From Mycobacterium sp. (GTDB lineage: Bacteria; Actinomycetota; Actinomycetes; Mycobacteriales; Mycobacteriaceae), in NCBI RefSeq assembly GCF_008709575.1, contig NZ_VYIK01000042.1, positions 1-36,305 of the forward strand: a stretch of DNA of 36,305 nt, given 5' to 3'. The position numbers and the translations under genes are program-made. Under the pieces are notes generated by a model that did not search any database, was not told the DNA's origin, and saw only the letters and a list, made by a program, of their open reading frames with translations. This document shows, piece after piece, positions 27,472-36,305 of the stretch. Numbering within the stretch: the first letter of the stretch is position 1; each line of letters begins with the position of its first letter.

Positions 27472-29040
27472 ATGAGCACACCTCCGCACGGCATCGGCCG
27501 GCGCACGTTGCTGCGGACGGGCGCCGCCGCGATCCTGGGGGTCGGCGTGGGCGCCGGTCTGGGTACCGCGCTGACGCGGTCGCCCGGCCCCGATCTGTGG
27601 GCCCGGCCGGATCGCCGCGGCGCCCCGCCGGTCAGTGGACTGCACCTGCAGTTCGGCAAGGACGCCGCCACCCAGGTGGTGGTGTCCTGGCACACCACCG
27701 ACGCGGTGGCCAACCCCCGGGTGTTGCTGGGCCAGCCGACGTCGGGTTTCGGTCGCACCGTGCCCGCGCAGACCAGGGTGTACCGCGACGCCACGTCGGG
27801 CGTCGAAGTGCGCGTCAACCACGCTGTGCTGGACAACCTCGAGCCCGACACCGACTACGTGTACGCGGCGGTGCACGACGGCACCAGTCCGGAGCTCGGC
27901 ACGGTGCGCACGGCACCGTCGGGCCGAAAGCCACTGTGCTTCACCAGCTTCGGAGACCAGGCCACGCCCACACTGAACCGGCTGGTCGACGGCAGGTATC
28001 TCAGCGACAGCCTCGGCTCACCGGCGGCCGGCGACATCGTCGCCGCGATCGAGCGCGTCGGTCCGTTGTTCCACCTGGTCAACGGCGACCTGTGCTACGC
28101 GAACCTGGCCCGCGACCGGGTGCGCACCTGGTCGGACTGGTTCGACAACAACAGCCGCTCGGCCCGCTACCGGCCGTGGATGCCGGCTCCGGGCAACCAC
28201 GAGAACGAATCGGGCAACGGGCCCGTCGGGTTCGCGGCCTACCAGACCTATTTCGCGCTGCCCGATTCGGGAGCCGACCCCGAGCTGCGCGGGCTGTGGT
28301 ATTCGTTCACCGCCGGGCCGGTACGGGTGATCAGCCTGTCCGGCGACGACGTGTGCTATCAGGACGGCGGCAACTTCTACGTGCACGGATACTCCGGCGG
28401 AGCGCAGCAGCGGTGGCTGGAAAACGAACTCGCCGACGCGCACCGCGACCCCGGGGTGGACTGGGTGGTCGTGTGCATGCACCAGACCGCGTTTTCGACT
28501 GCCGATCACACCAACGGCGCCGATCTCGGCATCCGCGAGCAATGGCTTCCGTTGTTCGACCGCTACCAGGTCGACCTGGTGCTGTGCGGCCATGAGCACC
28601 ACTACGAGCGCGCGCATCCGGTGCGCGGCGCGCTCGACAACGCGACGCGAACGCCGATACCGGTGGACACCCGCGGCGATGTGGTCGATTCCCGCAGGGG
28701 CACCGTGCACGTCGTGATCGGCGGCGGCGGCACGTCGATCCCGTCGAACACGATGTTCTTCCCCCAGCCGCGATGCCGGGTGCTGACCGGGGTCGGCGGA
28801 TTCGATCCGGCCCTGGGCCGCAAGGCGCCGCGCTACGTGATCGAGGACGCGCCGTGGTCGGCGTTCCGCGACCGCGATCACCCCTACGGGTTCGCGGCGT
28901 TTCAGGTCGACCCCGGCTCTCCCGGCGGCACCACCTCGATCACCGCGACGCACTATGCCCTCAGCGCCCTCGACGCCCACAATGGGCCCTACGGGGCGAT
29001 CAGCGTGGTCGACACGTTCACCCTGACCAAGCCGCGCTGA
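27472..29040 (+). CDS. Tat-exported purple acid phosphatase-like metallophosphoesterase (Rv2577-like)
   Basis: A 522-residue protein. The twin-arginine signal G-R-R-T-L-L-R-T-G (Arg10-Arg11) and a hydrophobic stretch point to Tat export. A fibronectin-III-like domain (about 50-150) precedes the calcineurin-type phosphoesterase domain. Dinuclear metal motifs are G-D-Q, N-G-D-L-C-Y (204-209), G-N-H-E (241-244), C-M-H-Q and G-H-E-H-H (373-377). It should hydrolyse phosphate monoesters outside the cytoplasm. ATG 27472 has AGGAAG upstream; an in-frame ATG at 27436 would bury the signal. Its last 23 bp overlap the convergent HTH-like gene. Confidence 0.92.
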   Translation: MSTPPHGIGRRTLLRTGAAAILGVGVGAGLGTALTRSPGPDLWARPDRRGAPPVSGLHLQFGKDAATQVVVSWHTTDAVANPRVLLGQPTSGFGRTVPAQTRVYRDATSGVEVRVNHAVLDNLEPDTDYVYAAVHDGTSPELGTVRTAPSGRKPLCFTSFGDQATPTLNRLVDGRYLSDSLGSPAAGDIVAAIERVGPLFHLVNGDLCYANLARDRVRTWSDWFDNNSRSARYRPWMPAPGNHENESGNGPVGFAAYQTYFALPDSGADPELRGLWYSFTAGPVRVISLSGDDVCYQDGGNFYVHGYSGGAQQRWLENELADAHRDPGVDWVVVCMHQTAFSTADHTNGADLGIREQWLPLFDRYQVDLVLCGHEHHYERAHPVRGALDNATRTPIPVDTRGDVVDSRRGTVHVVIGGGGTSIPSNTMFFPQPRCRVLTGVGGFDPALGRKAPRYVIEDAPWSAFRDRDHPYGFAAFQVDPGSPGGTTSITATHYALSALDAHNGPYGAISVVDTFTLTKPR

Positions 29041-29380
29041 TGCCGCCGTCGGCTCGGGGTGTGTCGGTGTGCCCGCCTACGAGCGACAACTCACGCGCCT
29101 GCGCGCGCAATGCCAGCACCCGCTGGTGGATCCGGTACTCGGTGCTTCGCGGCATCCAGCCGGGGCCGTAGCGGCCGCGCCCGAATCGACGGACTCTCGC
29201 GCGTCTCACCTCCCACCGCAACGCGTCCGAGATCGATTTCGACGCCCGCCCGCCGACGTCGAAACCCTGCGCGGCGAGCGCGGCAGCAATCTCGGCGATG
29301 GTCGCGCGACCGTGGTCGAACAGATGGATCGTCACAACGTAGCGCAGTTCGATTCCGCGCAGGCGCCGGAAGGTGGTCAT
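29018..29380 (-). CDS. Small winged-helix-like protein, unknown function
   Basis: A 120-residue basic protein beginning MTTFRRLRGIELRYVVTIHL. The segment H-G-R-A-T-I-A-E-I-A-A-A-L-A-A-Q-G-F, then GRASKSISDALRWEVRRARVRRFGRGRY, reads like a helix-turn-helix with a basic wing. The following GPGWMPRSTEYRIHQRVLALR is probably helical. I believe related proteins occur in other mycobacteria but cannot name one. ATG 29380 has no clear Shine-Dalgarno. The stop lies inside the phosphatase gene (23-bp convergent overlap). A 28-bp inverted repeat lies in its 3' coding region and again just upstream of its start. Confidence 0.7.
   Translation of the reverse strand: MTTFRRLRGIELRYVVTIHLFDHGRATIAEIAAALAAQGFDVGGRASKSISDALRWEVRRARVRRFGRGRYGPGWMPRSTEYRIHQRVLALRAQARELSLVGGHTDTPRADGGISAAWSG
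29065..29092 (+). repeat. 28-bp inverted repeat, copy within the 3' end of the HTH-like gene
   Basis: Matches the reverse complement of 29415-29442 at 25 of 28 positions, including the run GAGCGACAACTC. On the coding strand it encodes E-L-S-L-V-G-G-H-T-D in the protein tail. Confidence 0.85.
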
Positions 29381-29414
29381 GGTCCAACCGTGACATGGCG
29401 GTACGACAACGCCG

Positions 29415-29442
29415 GAGTTGTCGCTCAAAGGCGGGCAGACCG
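29415..29442 (-). repeat. 28-bp inverted repeat, copy upstream of the HTH-like gene
   Basis: The partner copy lies 34 bp before ATG 29380. Read on the plus strand it would encode E-L-S-L-K-G-G-Q-T, close to the HTH-like protein tail. It may therefore be an inverted 3' relic of a paralogue rather than an operator. Confidence 0.85.
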
Positions 29443-29466
29443 GTGTGCGCCTCGGTACGGCCGGGC

Positions 29467-30735
29467 TCAGGACAGGCGGGAAAGCACCTCGGCGACCACG
29501 GATTCCGCCGCCACGTCGACCTGCGCGCCGGTCGCCAGGTCTTTCACCCCGACGGTCCCCGCCGCGATGTCGCGGTCGCCGGCGACCAGCGCGAACCGCG
29601 CGCCGGCCCGGTCGGCCGCCCGCATCGCGCCCTTGAGGCCGCGGTCGCCGTAGGCCAGGTCCACCCGAACCCCGGCAGCGCGCAGCTGTCCGGCCAGCAC
29701 TGCCAGCCGCAGCTTGGCCTGCTCCCCCAGCGGCACCCCGAACACGTCGCACCGTGCCGGGACTCCCATGCTCTCGCCCTCGGCCGCCAGCGCCAGCATC
29801 GTGCGGTCCACGCCCAGACCGAAACCGATGCCGGACAGGTCGGCCCCGCCGAGCTGGCGCATCAACCCGTCGTAGCGTCCGCCGCCGCCGATCCCGGACT
29901 GTGCACCCAAGCCCGGATGGACGAACTCGAAGGTGGTCTTGGTGTAGTAGTCCAGCCCGCGCACCATCCGCGGGTTGATCACATACGACACGCCCAGCGC
30001 GTCCAGGTGCGCCAGCACGGTCTCGAAATGCTGCTTGGCGGCATCGGAGAGATGGTCGAGCAGCACCGGCGCGCCGGCTGTCGCGGCCTGGATCTCCGGG
30101 CGCTTGTCGTCGAGCACCCGCAGCGGGTTGATCTCGGCGCGCCGACGGGTGGGCTCGTCGAGGTCGAGCCGGAAAAGAAAGTCCTGCAACAATTCCCGGT
30201 ACTTCCAGCGGCAGGTGTCGTCGCCCAGCGAGGTGATTTCCAGCCGGTAGCCCGTCAGCCCCAGCGAGCGGAATCCGGCGTCGGCCACCGCGATCACCTC
30301 GGCGTCGAGCGCGGGATCGTCGACCCCGATCGCCTCGACCCCGACCTGCTGCAACTGGCGGTAGCGCCCGGCCTGCGGCCGCTCGTACCGGAAGAACGGT
30401 CCCGCGTAGCACAGCTTGACCGGCAGCGCGCCGCGGTCCAGCCCGTGCTCGATCACCGCGCGCACCACCGGCGCGGTGCCTTCCGGCCGCAGCGTCACCG
30501 AGCGTTCACCGCGGTCGGCGAAGGTGTACATCTCCTTGGAGACCACGTCGGTGGACTCGCCGACCCCGCGGGCGAACAGCGCGGTGTCTTCGAAGATCGG
30601 CAGCTCGATGTCGCGGTAGCCGGCCCGGCGGATCACGGCCAGCAGGCCGTCGCGCACCGCGACGAACCGCGCCGACTCCGGCGGCACGTAGTCGGGGATC
30701 CCCTTGGGCCCGGAAAACGCCGGGTACTCGCTCAC
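29467..30735 (-). CDS. hisS: Histidyl-tRNA synthetase
   Basis: A 422-residue class II synthetase. It has N-terminal [12 protein letters not shown], motif 2 [17 protein letters not shown] with [21 protein letters not shown], the HisA loop [13 protein letters not shown], motif 3 [14 protein letters not shown] and a C-terminal anticodon-binding domain. GTG 30735 overlaps the stop of the glyoxalase-like gene as GTGA, implying translational coupling. The frame extending upstream is a shadow of that gene. Same order as Rv2581c-hisS in M. tuberculosis. Confidence 0.97.
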   Translation of the reverse strand: MSEYPAFSGPKGIPDYVPPESARFVAVRDGLLAVIRRAGYRDIELPIFEDTALFARGVGESTDVVSKEMYTFADRGERSVTLRPEGTAPVVRAVIEHGLDRGALPVKLCYAGPFFRYERPQAGRYRQLQQVGVEAIGVDDPALDAEVIAVADAGFRSLGLTGYRLEITSLGDDTCRWKYRELLQDFLFRLDLDEPTRRRAEINPLRVLDDKRPEIQAATAGAPVLLDHLSDAAKQHFETVLAHLDALGVSYVINPRMVRGLDYYTKTTFEFVHPGLGAQSGIGGGGRYDGLMRQLGGADLSGIGFGLGVDRTMLALAAEGESMGVPARCDVFGVPLGEQAKLRLAVLAGQLRAAGVRVDLAYGDRGLKGAMRAADRAGARFALVAGDRDIAAGTVGVKDLATGAQVDVAAESVVAEVLSRLS

Positions 30736-31397
30736 GCGCTCAGCCCTGCCAGGAACGGGTTGCTGCGGCGCTCGGCGCCGATCGTGGTCCGCGGGCCGTG
30801 CCCGGGCAACACCACCGTCGCGTCGTCGAGCACCAGGAGCTTGCCGACGATCGACGTGAGCAGGTCGCGGCCGCTGCCGCCGAACAGGTCGGTGCGGCCG
30901 ACCGAGCCCGCGAACAACGTGTCCCCGGTCAGCACCACCTCCGCGGCGTCGCCGGGGACCCGGAACACCACCGACCCGCGGGTGTGGCCGGGGGTGTGGT
31001 CGACGGTGACGGGGATGTCGGCCAGGTCGAGCAGGGCGGCGTCGCGGTCCAGTTCGACGACGCGGCGGGGCTCGCGGAACATCGCGCGGGCCAGCAGCTG
31101 GCCGATGCGCGGGCCGAAGCCCTTGATCGGGTCGGTCAGCATGAACCGGTCCTCGGGGTGGATGTAGGCGGGGCAGCCGAAGGTGTCGGAGACCTTCTGG
31201 GCCGACCAGATGTGGTCGATGTGCCCGTGGGTGAGCAGCACCGCCGCCGGGGTCAGCCGATTCTCGTCGAGAATGCGCCGCAGCGGGCCCATCGCCGCCT
31301 GGCCCGGGTCGACGATGATCGCGTCCGCCCCGGGCCGCGGGGCCAGCACGTAACAATTGCACTGCAACAAGCCGGCGGGAAAGGCGGAGACCAACAC
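30732..31397 (-). CDS. Metallo-beta-lactamase-fold hydrolase, glyoxalase II-like (Rv2581c-like)
   Basis: A 221-residue protein of the MBL fold. The metal motif T-H-G-H-I-D-H is followed by further ligands in [10 protein letters not shown], the Asp of [16 protein letters not shown] and the His of LPGHGP. Glyoxalase II enzymes hydrolyse thioesters of hydroxy acids; mycobacteria use mycothiol rather than glutathione, so the natural substrate is uncertain. GTG 31397, with GGGGA upstream, gives the N-terminus [18 protein letters not shown], as in the H37Rv protein. Coupled to hisS (GTGA). Confidence 0.92.
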   Translation of the reverse strand: MLVSAFPAGLLQCNCYVLAPRPGADAIIVDPGQAAMGPLRRILDENRLTPAAVLLTHGHIDHIWSAQKVSDTFGCPAYIHPEDRFMLTDPIKGFGPRIGQLLARAMFREPRRVVELDRDAALLDLADIPVTVDHTPGHTRGSVVFRVPGDAAEVVLTGDTLFAGSVGRTDLFGGSGRDLLTSIVGKLLVLDDATVVLPGHGPRTTIGAERRSNPFLAGLSA

Positions 31398-31472
31398 GGT
31401 CCCCAGTTTTCCACTTCCGGCCTCCGGCGACGGTCGTGGCGTCCCGGTTCTGGCACACTCTGTGCTGACCAG

Positions 31473-31516
31473 GGCACCGGAGAGGCACCGGAGAGGCACC
31501 GGAGAGGCACCGGAGA
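31473..31516 (+). repeat. Four exact 11-bp tandem units upstream of ppiB
   Basis: GGCACCGGAGA is repeated four times head to tail, followed by GG. Each junction creates GGAGAGG, a Shine-Dalgarno-like string. The array ends 16 bp before GTG 31533 and lies in the 135-bp divergent region shared with the glyoxalase-like gene. Confidence 0.92.
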
Positions 31517-31532
31517 GGAAAGGATAGCGGCG

Positions 31533-32420
31533 GTGGCGACCAATGAACAGCGACGTGCGGCGGCCAAGCGCAAACTGCAACGACGGCTGCAACGCCGAGC
31601 CGAGCAGGCCCGTCGCCGGCGGATCCTGGCGATCGTCGCCGGGGCGGTCGTCGCGGTGGTCGCCGTCGTCGCGGTGCCGGGGGTCGTCTGGTACCGCAGT
31701 CACCGGCACCACAGCGCGCCGAAGTCGGCACCGGCCGGCACGACGGCCCCCGGCGCGCCGGCTTCCGGCGCGCCGGCCGGGGTGCCGCCACTGCCCCCGT
31801 TCAAGCCGTCGCCCGCCGTGGGTGCCAACTGCCAGTACCCGCCGTCGCCGCAACCGGCCCGCAAGCCGGTGAAACCGCCGCGCAGCGGCAAGGTGCCCAC
31901 CGATCCGGCGACGGTCAGCGTCAGCATGATGACCAATCAGGGGCCCGTGGGGCTGCTGCTGGCCAACAACGAATCGCCCTGCACGGTCAACAGCTTCGTC
32001 AGCCTGGCCCAGCAGAAATTCTTCGACGACACCGGATGCCACCGGCTGACCACCTCGCCGACGCTGGGGGTGTTGCAGTGCGGGGATCCCTCCGGTGACG
32101 GCACCGGCGGGCCGGGCTACCAGTTCGCCAACGAATACCCCACCGACCAGTACCCGCCGAACGATTCCGCGCTGCACCAGCCGGTCTTGTACCCGCGCGG
32201 CACGCTGGCCATGGCCAACGCCGGGCCGAACACCAACGGCAGCCAGTTCTTCCTGGTGTATCGGGACTCCCAGCTGCCGCCGGAGTACACGGTGTTCGGC
32301 AAGATCCAGGAGGACGGCCTGGCCACCCTGGACAAGATCGCCAGGCAGGGCGTCGCCGGCGGCGGTGAGGACGGCCCGCCCGCGGCCAAGGTCACGATCA
32401 CCTCGGTGCGCCTGGACTGA
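31533..32420 (+). CDS. ppiB: Membrane-anchored cyclophilin-type peptidyl-prolyl isomerase
   Basis: A 295-residue protein with a strongly basic cytoplasmic N-terminus (about 1-30), one membrane segment (about 31-50), a Pro/Ala-rich linker (about 58-90) and a C-terminal cyclophilin domain. Cyclophilin blocks: [64 protein letters not shown] and YTVFGKI. It catalyses cis-trans proline isomerisation of exported proteins. GTG 31533 has AAAGGA about 9 nt upstream. The M. tuberculosis PpiB (Rv2582) is similar in plan and size. Confidence 0.94.
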   Translation: MATNEQRRAAAKRKLQRRLQRRAEQARRRRILAIVAGAVVAVVAVVAVPGVVWYRSHRHHSAPKSAPAGTTAPGAPASGAPAGVPPLPPFKPSPAVGANCQYPPSPQPARKPVKPPRSGKVPTDPATVSVSMMTNQGPVGLLLANNESPCTVNSFVSLAQQKFFDDTGCHRLTTSPTLGVLQCGDPSGDGTGGPGYQFANEYPTDQYPPNDSALHQPVLYPRGTLAMANAGPNTNGSQFFLVYRDSQLPPEYTVFGKIQEDGLATLDKIARQGVAGGGEDGPPAAKVTITSVRLD

Positions 32421-32441
32421 GCCGGCGCCGGGCGGCCGGCC

Positions 32442-32729
32442 TTAGCTGGCCGACCTGCTCAGGCTGCGCCCGCCGGAGGTGGACTCCACGTATTCGGTGA
32501 CCGCCTCGGGCTCGATCAACCCGAAGCGGACCTGCAGGTCGATCGGATTCAACCCGAAGTACCTGGCCGCCCTGATCAGGTTGTCGGCGCTGATCAGCCT
32601 GCCCTCGCGGACGGCCTTGTAGTAGGTCGACTTGCGGTAGCCGAACGCCTCGTAGACCTCGGTGGCGGCCAGGGGCCTGCCCACCAGGTAGGGCAGCACC
32701 ACCGCCGGGTCTTTCTCACGGTCGTCCAT
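32442..32729 (-). CDS. HTH protein resembling actinophage immunity repressors
   Basis: A 95-residue DNA-binding-type protein. The segment Y-L-V-G-R-P-L-A-A-T-E-V-Y-E-A-F-G-Y-R-K-S-T-Y-Y (about 14-37) is a helix-turn-helix of the kind seen in mycobacteriophage immunity-repressor-like proteins. ADNLIRAARYFGLNPIDLQVRFGLI follows, as in that group. The tail is Ser-rich. ATG 32729 is 8 nt after the minus-strand -10 TACTGT (32743-32738), so it may be leaderless. It converges on ppiB with 21 bp between and faces the small secreted protein gene. No H37Rv counterpart is known to me between ppiB and rel. Confidence 0.78.
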   Translation of the reverse strand: MDDREKDPAVVLPYLVGRPLAATEVYEAFGYRKSTYYKAVREGRLISADNLIRAARYFGLNPIDLQVRFGLIEPEAVTEYVESTSGGRSLSRSAS

Positions 32730-32737
32730 GGTGAATG

Positions 32738-32743
32738 ACAGTA
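32738..32743 (-). promoter_or_regulatory. -10 element of the repressor-like gene
   Basis: The minus-strand hexamer TACTGT is 8 nt before ATG 32729, with no Shine-Dalgarno between. Confidence 0.4.
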
Positions 32744-32801
32744 GCGACTGATGGTCGGCGTGCCGAGGCCGTGCACGTAAATTTCTCGTAACGCTACCGA
32801 A

Positions 32802-32864
32802 AGTCCACTTTTGTGGAGTATGGTCGGTTTACATGGTAGTAACAAGCCAGTAACGAGCCGTAAC
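32802..32864 (+). promoter_or_regulatory. Palindrome and GTAAC triple repeat before the small secreted protein gene
   Basis: AGTCCACTTTTGTGGAGT (32802-32819) has TCCAC/GTGGA arms around TTTT and abuts the -10 candidate TATGGT (32819-32824). Three GTAAC copies follow at 32839, 32850 and 32860, spaced 11 and 10 bp, about one helical turn. The palindrome could be the operator of the divergent HTH protein. Confidence 0.45.
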
Positions 32865-32876
32865 GAGGGAGAGAGC

Positions 32877-33152
32877 ATGCGCACACTACTGCGGCAGGCA
32901 GTGATCGCCGGCGTCGGCGCGCTGGTTCTCGTCGGCGCCGGCGGGCTGGCCGAGCTGCCCGGACAAGCCCGTGCGGAGGCTGCGCCCTGTCTGGTCGACG
33001 CGGCGAACCCGTGTCCGGCGCCGGGGGACGACGACTCGTTGGCGAGCCAGCCGGGCCTGCGGACGACGGTTCCGGGAACGCGGACGGTATGCCAGCCGGC
33101 GGGGCGGTTCGGGGCACTCTGCCATCGTCAGGAGCTGCGCCAAGAGGGCTAA
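32877..33152 (+). CDS. Small secreted cysteine-containing protein, unknown function
   Basis: A 91-residue protein starting [20 protein letters not shown], a clear signal peptide likely cut after A-R-A (about residue 34). The mature part of about 57 residues is polar and has four Cys in two pairs (C-x7-C near its start and C-x8-C near its end), suggesting two disulfides. No family recognised. ATG 32877 has GAGGGAGAG upstream. Its TAA overlaps the rel stop by 4 bp in a convergent arrangement. Confidence 0.6.
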   Translation: MRTLLRQAVIAGVGALVLVGAGGLAELPGQARAEAAPCLVDAANPCPAPGDDDSLASQPGLRTTVPGTRTVCQPAGRFGALCHRQELRQEG

Positions 33153-35506
33153 GCGGCCGAAGTGACCCGGTAGACGTCGTAGACGCCGTCGACGTTGCGA
33201 ACCACGTCGAGCAGGTGACCCAGATGCTTGGGATCGCCCATTTCGAAGGTGAACCGGCTGATGGCCACCCGGTCGTTGGAGGTGTTCACCGACGCCGAGA
33301 GGATGTTCACCTTCTCGTCGGCCAGCGCGCGGGTGATATCGGAGAGCAGCCGGTGCCGGTCGAGCGCTTCGACCTGAATCGCCACCAGGAACACCGACGA
33401 CGGCGACGGTGCCCAGTGGACGTCGATGATGCGTTCGGAATGCTGCTGCAGCGAGGCGGCATTGGTGCAGTCGGTGCGGTGCACGCTGACGCCGCCGCCG
33501 CGCGTGACGAACCCCATGATCGTGTCGCCGGGGACCGGCGTGCAGCACTTGGCCAGCTTGGTCAGCACGCCGGGGGCGCCGGGCACCGCAATCCCGGTGT
33601 CGTCGGCGCGGCGCTTGCGCTGCGGCATCGTCGCCGGCGTGGACCGCTCGGCGAGGTCCTCCTCGGCCTGGTCGATGCCGCCGAGCTGGGTCAGCAGCCG
33701 CTGCACGACGGTGCGCGCCGACACGTGTCCCTCACCGATCGCGGTGTAGAGCGCCGACACGTCGGCGTAGTGCAGCTCGTTGGCCACCGCCGCCATCGAC
33801 CCGCCGTTGACCAGGCGCTGTAACGGAAGTCCGCCGCGGCGCACCTCGCGGGCCATCGCCGCTTTGCCGGCCTCCAGCGCTTCCTCGCGCCGCTCTTTGG
33901 CGAACCACTGCCGGATCTTGGTCTTGGCCCGCGGGGACACCACGAACTGCTGCCAGTCCCGCGACGGTCCGGCATTGGGCGCCTTGGACGTGAAAACCTC
34001 GACGACTTCCCCGTTTTCCAGTTTGCGCTCCAGCGCTACCAACCGGCCGTTGACCCGGGCTCCGATGCAGCGGTGGCCGACTTCGGTGTGCACGGCGTAG
34101 GCGAAGTCCACCGGCGTCGACCCGCTGGGCAGCGTGATCACGTCACCCTTGGGCGTGAACACGAAAATCTCTTTCAGCGCAAGGTCGTAACGCAACGACT
34201 CCAAGAATTCGCCGGGGTCGGCGGCCTCCCGCTGCCAGTCGAGCAGTTGTCGCATCCACGCCATGTCGTCGATCTCGGCGGCGGCTTGCGGATGCGGAAC
34301 ACCGTTGCGGCCCTTGGCTTCTTTGTAACGCCAGTGCGCGGCGATGCCGTATTCGGCGGTGCGGTGCATGTCGCGGGTGCGGATCTGCACCTCCAGCGGC
34401 TTGCCCTCCGGTCCCACCACCGTGGTGTGCAGCGACTGGTACACCCCGTAGCGGGGTTGGGCGATGTAGTCCTTGAACCGCCCCGCCATCGGCTGCCACA
34501 GCGAATGCACAACGCCCACAGCGGCGTAGCAGTCGCGGATCTCGTCGCACAGAATACGGATGCCGACCAGGTCGTGGATGTCGTCGAAGTCGCGGCCCTT
34601 GACGATCATCTTCTGGTAGATCGACCAGTAGTGTTTGGGGCGTCCCTCGACCACCGCGTTGATCTTCGACGCGGTCAGGGTGGCGACGATCTCGGCGCGC
34701 ACCTTGGCCAGGTAGATGTCGCGCGAGGGGGCCCGGCCGGCCACCAGCCGGACGATCTCCTCGTACTTCTTGGGGTGCAGGATCGCGAACGCCAAATCCT
34801 CCAGCTCCCACTTCACCGAGGCCATGCCGAGCCGATGCGCCAGCGGCGCGATAACTTCCAGAGTCTCGCGGGCCTTGCGGGCCTGCTTCTCCGGCGGCAG
34901 GAAACGCATCGTGCGCATGTTGTGCAGCCGGTCGGCCACTTTGATCACCAGCACCCGCGGATCGCGGGCCATCGCGGTGATCATCTTGCGGATCGTCTCA
35001 CCTTCGGCGGCGCTGCCCAACACCACCCGGTCCAGCTTGGTCACCCCGTCGACGAGGTGGCCGACCTCCTCCCCGAACTCGGCCGACAGCGCCGCCAGCG
35101 TGTATCCGGTGTCCTCGACGGTGTCGTGCAGCAGCGCGGCCACCAGGGTGGTGGTGTCCATGCCCAGCTCGGCGAGGATGGTGGCGACGGCCAGCGGGTG
35201 GGTGATGTAGGGATCCCCGGACTGCCGCAGCTGGTCGGCGTGGTGGCGCTCGGCGACCTCGTAGGCCCGTTGCAGCAGCGCCAGGTCGGCCTTGGGGTAG
35301 ATCTCGCGGTGCACCGCCACCAGCGGCTCTAACACCGGGTTGAGCCCGCCGCGCGGTGCGGTCATCCGCCGGGCCAGCCGGGCGCGAACCCGCCGCGACG
35401 CGCTGCTGGACGCCTTGAGGCCTACCCGCGACTCGCTGGCCAGCGCGTCGGGGACCGGCGGCGCGACCGGGGTGTCCAGGCTCGCGGTGCGCTGCTCGTC
35501 GGCCAC
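33149..35506 (-). CDS. rel: Bifunctional (p)ppGpp synthetase/hydrolase
   Basis: A 785-residue Rel enzyme controlling the stringent response. In order: HD hydrolase domain ([38 protein letters not shown]), synthetase domain ([56 protein letters not shown]), TGS domain ([28 protein letters not shown]), a Cys-containing zinc-finger region ([17 protein letters not shown]) and a C-terminal ACT domain. Both catalytic sites look intact. GTG 35506 has GGAGGT 8 nt upstream and gives a length near the M. tuberculosis protein (790). H37Rv calls it relA. Confidence 0.97.
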   Translation of the reverse strand: MADEQRTASLDTPVAPPVPDALASESRVGLKASSSASRRVRARLARRMTAPRGGLNPVLEPLVAVHREIYPKADLALLQRAYEVAERHHADQLRQSGDPYITHPLAVATILAELGMDTTTLVAALLHDTVEDTGYTLAALSAEFGEEVGHLVDGVTKLDRVVLGSAAEGETIRKMITAMARDPRVLVIKVADRLHNMRTMRFLPPEKQARKARETLEVIAPLAHRLGMASVKWELEDLAFAILHPKKYEEIVRLVAGRAPSRDIYLAKVRAEIVATLTASKINAVVEGRPKHYWSIYQKMIVKGRDFDDIHDLVGIRILCDEIRDCYAAVGVVHSLWQPMAGRFKDYIAQPRYGVYQSLHTTVVGPEGKPLEVQIRTRDMHRTAEYGIAAHWRYKEAKGRNGVPHPQAAAEIDDMAWMRQLLDWQREAADPGEFLESLRYDLALKEIFVFTPKGDVITLPSGSTPVDFAYAVHTEVGHRCIGARVNGRLVALERKLENGEVVEVFTSKAPNAGPSRDWQQFVVSPRAKTKIRQWFAKERREEALEAGKAAMAREVRRGGLPLQRLVNGGSMAAVANELHYADVSALYTAIGEGHVSARTVVQRLLTQLGGIDQAEEDLAERSTPATMPQRKRRADDTGIAVPGAPGVLTKLAKCCTPVPGDTIMGFVTRGGGVSVHRTDCTNAASLQQHSERIIDVHWAPSPSSVFLVAIQVEALDRHRLLSDITRALADEKVNILSASVNTSNDRVAISRFTFEMGDPKHLGHLLDVVRNVDGVYDVYRVTSAA

Positions 35507-35558
35507 GTGTTCCACCTCCGCCCCTAGGATATCGCCCGGATATCGCCCGTCGCGGGGT

Positions 35559-36080
35559 TTACCCGCGCCGCAAGCTGTGCACCGGCACCGGCGCCACCAG
35601 CGCACGCCCGCCCAGCGCGGTCAGCTCCAGCACCACCGCGGCGGCCACCACCCGGGCGCCGCAGTCTTCGAGCAGCCGCCGCGCGGCCGCCAGGGTGCCG
35701 CCGGTGGCCAGCACGTCGTCGACGACGACGACGCGCCGGCCCGCCAGCTCGATACCCTCGGCCGGGATCTCCAGGGTGGCGCTGCCGTACTCGAGGCGGT
35801 AGCGCTCGGCGCGCACCGGCGGCGGCAGCTTGCCGCCCTTGCGGATGGCCAGCATCCCGGTGCCCAGCCGGGTCGCGACCGCCGCGCCCACCAGGAATCC
35901 GCGGGCGTCGATGCCGGCGATCAGGTCGGCGCCGGCGGCGGCCGCGGCCAGCGCGTCGGTGACCGCCGCCAGCCCGCGACGGTCGGCGAACAACGGCGTG
36001 AGGTCTTTGAACTGGATTCCCGCCGCCGGGAAGTCCGCCACTTCCCGGGTCAGCGACGCGATGAGCGCCTCGACGGGCAT
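35559..36080 (-). CDS. apt: Adenine phosphoribosyltransferase
   Basis: A 173-residue type I phosphoribosyltransferase that makes AMP from adenine and PRPP. The PRPP loop [14 protein letters not shown] and the N-terminal [15 protein letters not shown] segment are diagnostic, and [13 protein letters not shown] and IRKGGKLP are conserved. ATG 36080 shares one base with the TGA of the upstream lipoprotein gene (TGATG), so translation is coupled. It lies 52 bp upstream of rel, the usual mycobacterial order. Confidence 0.95.
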   Translation of the reverse strand: MPVEALIASLTREVADFPAAGIQFKDLTPLFADRRGLAAVTDALAAAAAGADLIAGIDARGFLVGAAVATRLGTGMLAIRKGGKLPPPVRAERYRLEYGSATLEIPAEGIELAGRRVVVVDDVLATGGTLAAARRLLEDCGARVVAAAVVLELTALGGRALVAPVPVHSLRRG

Positions 36081-36304
36081 CACCGCGTCAGCCTCCAGCG
36101 GTCCATGTTCCAGCCCGCACCCCAGCGGGTCGGGTTGTTGACGACGGCGTACATCTTCTTGGCCGCCACCAGGGTGCGCTGCTGGCGGTACAGCGGCAGG
36201 GTGGGCATGTCGGCCCACAGCACCGGCGCCGCGTCGGCGAGCAGGCGGACCAGTTCGGCCGGGTCGGCCGACACCGCCTGCGCGCCGATGATCCCGTCGA
36301 CCTG
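36080..36304 (-). CDS. C-terminal end of oligopeptide-binding (SBP family 5) lipoprotein (Rv2585c-like)
   Basis: The last 74 residues of a protein whose start lies beyond the window. The end reads [19 protein letters not shown] and [14 protein letters not shown], matching the C-terminus of family 5 solute-binding proteins of ABC peptide transporters. From gene order it corresponds to the DppA-like lipoprotein Rv2585c upstream of apt. Only the tail is visible, so the lipobox cannot be checked. Confidence 0.82.
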   Translation of the reverse strand, partial: QVDGIIGAQAVSADPAELVRLLADAAPVLWADMPTLPLYRQQRTLVAAKKMYAVVNNPTRWGAGWNMDRWRLTR

Positions 36305-36305
36305 G

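Noticed and set aside
30736..31791. N-terminal extension of the hisS frame
   Set aside because: Arg/Pro-rich shadow of the glyoxalase-like and ppiB regions; the HisRS fold begins at GTG 30735.
31398..32177. Repeated peptide [11 protein letters not shown] in a minus-strand frame
   Set aside because: Produced by reading the 11-bp noncoding array in one frame; not a real protein repeat.

Overview
The window is a GC-rich piece of a mycobacterial chromosome. The gene order follows the Mycobacterium tuberculosis H37Rv interval from about Rv2531c to Rv2585c: Orn/Lys/Arg decarboxylase, nusB, efp, pepQ, the shikimate cluster, mltG, ruvX, alaS, rarA, aspS, a purple acid phosphatase, hisS, ppiB, rel and apt. 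A PE-PPE-Esx-Esx cassette of the ESX-5 type points to a slow-growing species. It is not H37Rv: several H37Rv genes are missing and other accessory genes sit in their places. Names of H37Rv relatives and details of their sequences are from memory, not from a search.

Layout. Bases 1-1200 hold the end of a serine beta-lactamase-fold hydrolase, followed by a small exported protein and the minus-strand run pepQ-efp-nusB-decarboxylase (6655 down to 1663). A membrane protein gene faces away from pepQ across a 33-bp gap. The shikimate genes aroC-aroK-aroB-aroQ (10608 down to 7321) form a tightly overlapping operon. A vapBC toxin-antitoxin pair with an AT-rich promoter follows on the plus strand. Next comes a minus-strand block from yjbQ and alaS through ruvX, mltG and aroE to an orphan prepilin peptidase. 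A second vapBC locus (17689-18143) has an intact antitoxin and a toxin reduced to its two ends. Then come rarA, an MmcQ/YjbR-like protein, a secreted resuscitation-promoting factor with a repeat-rich upstream region, and aspS.

From 22.5 kb the content is more accessory: a ketopantoate-reductase-like gene reduced to its ends, an anchored zinc metallopeptidase, an unrecognised membrane-anchored protein with a duplicated Cys-to-Cys domain, and the ESX-5-like cassette. A Tat-exported purple acid phosphatase and a small DNA-binding-like protein bounded by 28-bp inverted repeats follow. The last part returns to core genes (hisS with a glyoxalase-II-like protein, ppiB, rel, apt, and the end of an oligopeptide-binding lipoprotein). 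It is interrupted by a phage-repressor-like HTH gene facing a tiny secreted Cys-containing protein.

Recurring signals. At least seven genes have a TANNNT -10 hexamer 6 to 8 nt before an ATG or GTG, as expected for leaderless mRNAs. Three short tandem arrays are present: 12-bp units in two coding regions and 11-bp units before ppiB. I saw no rRNA, tRNA, CRISPR array or intact insertion sequence.
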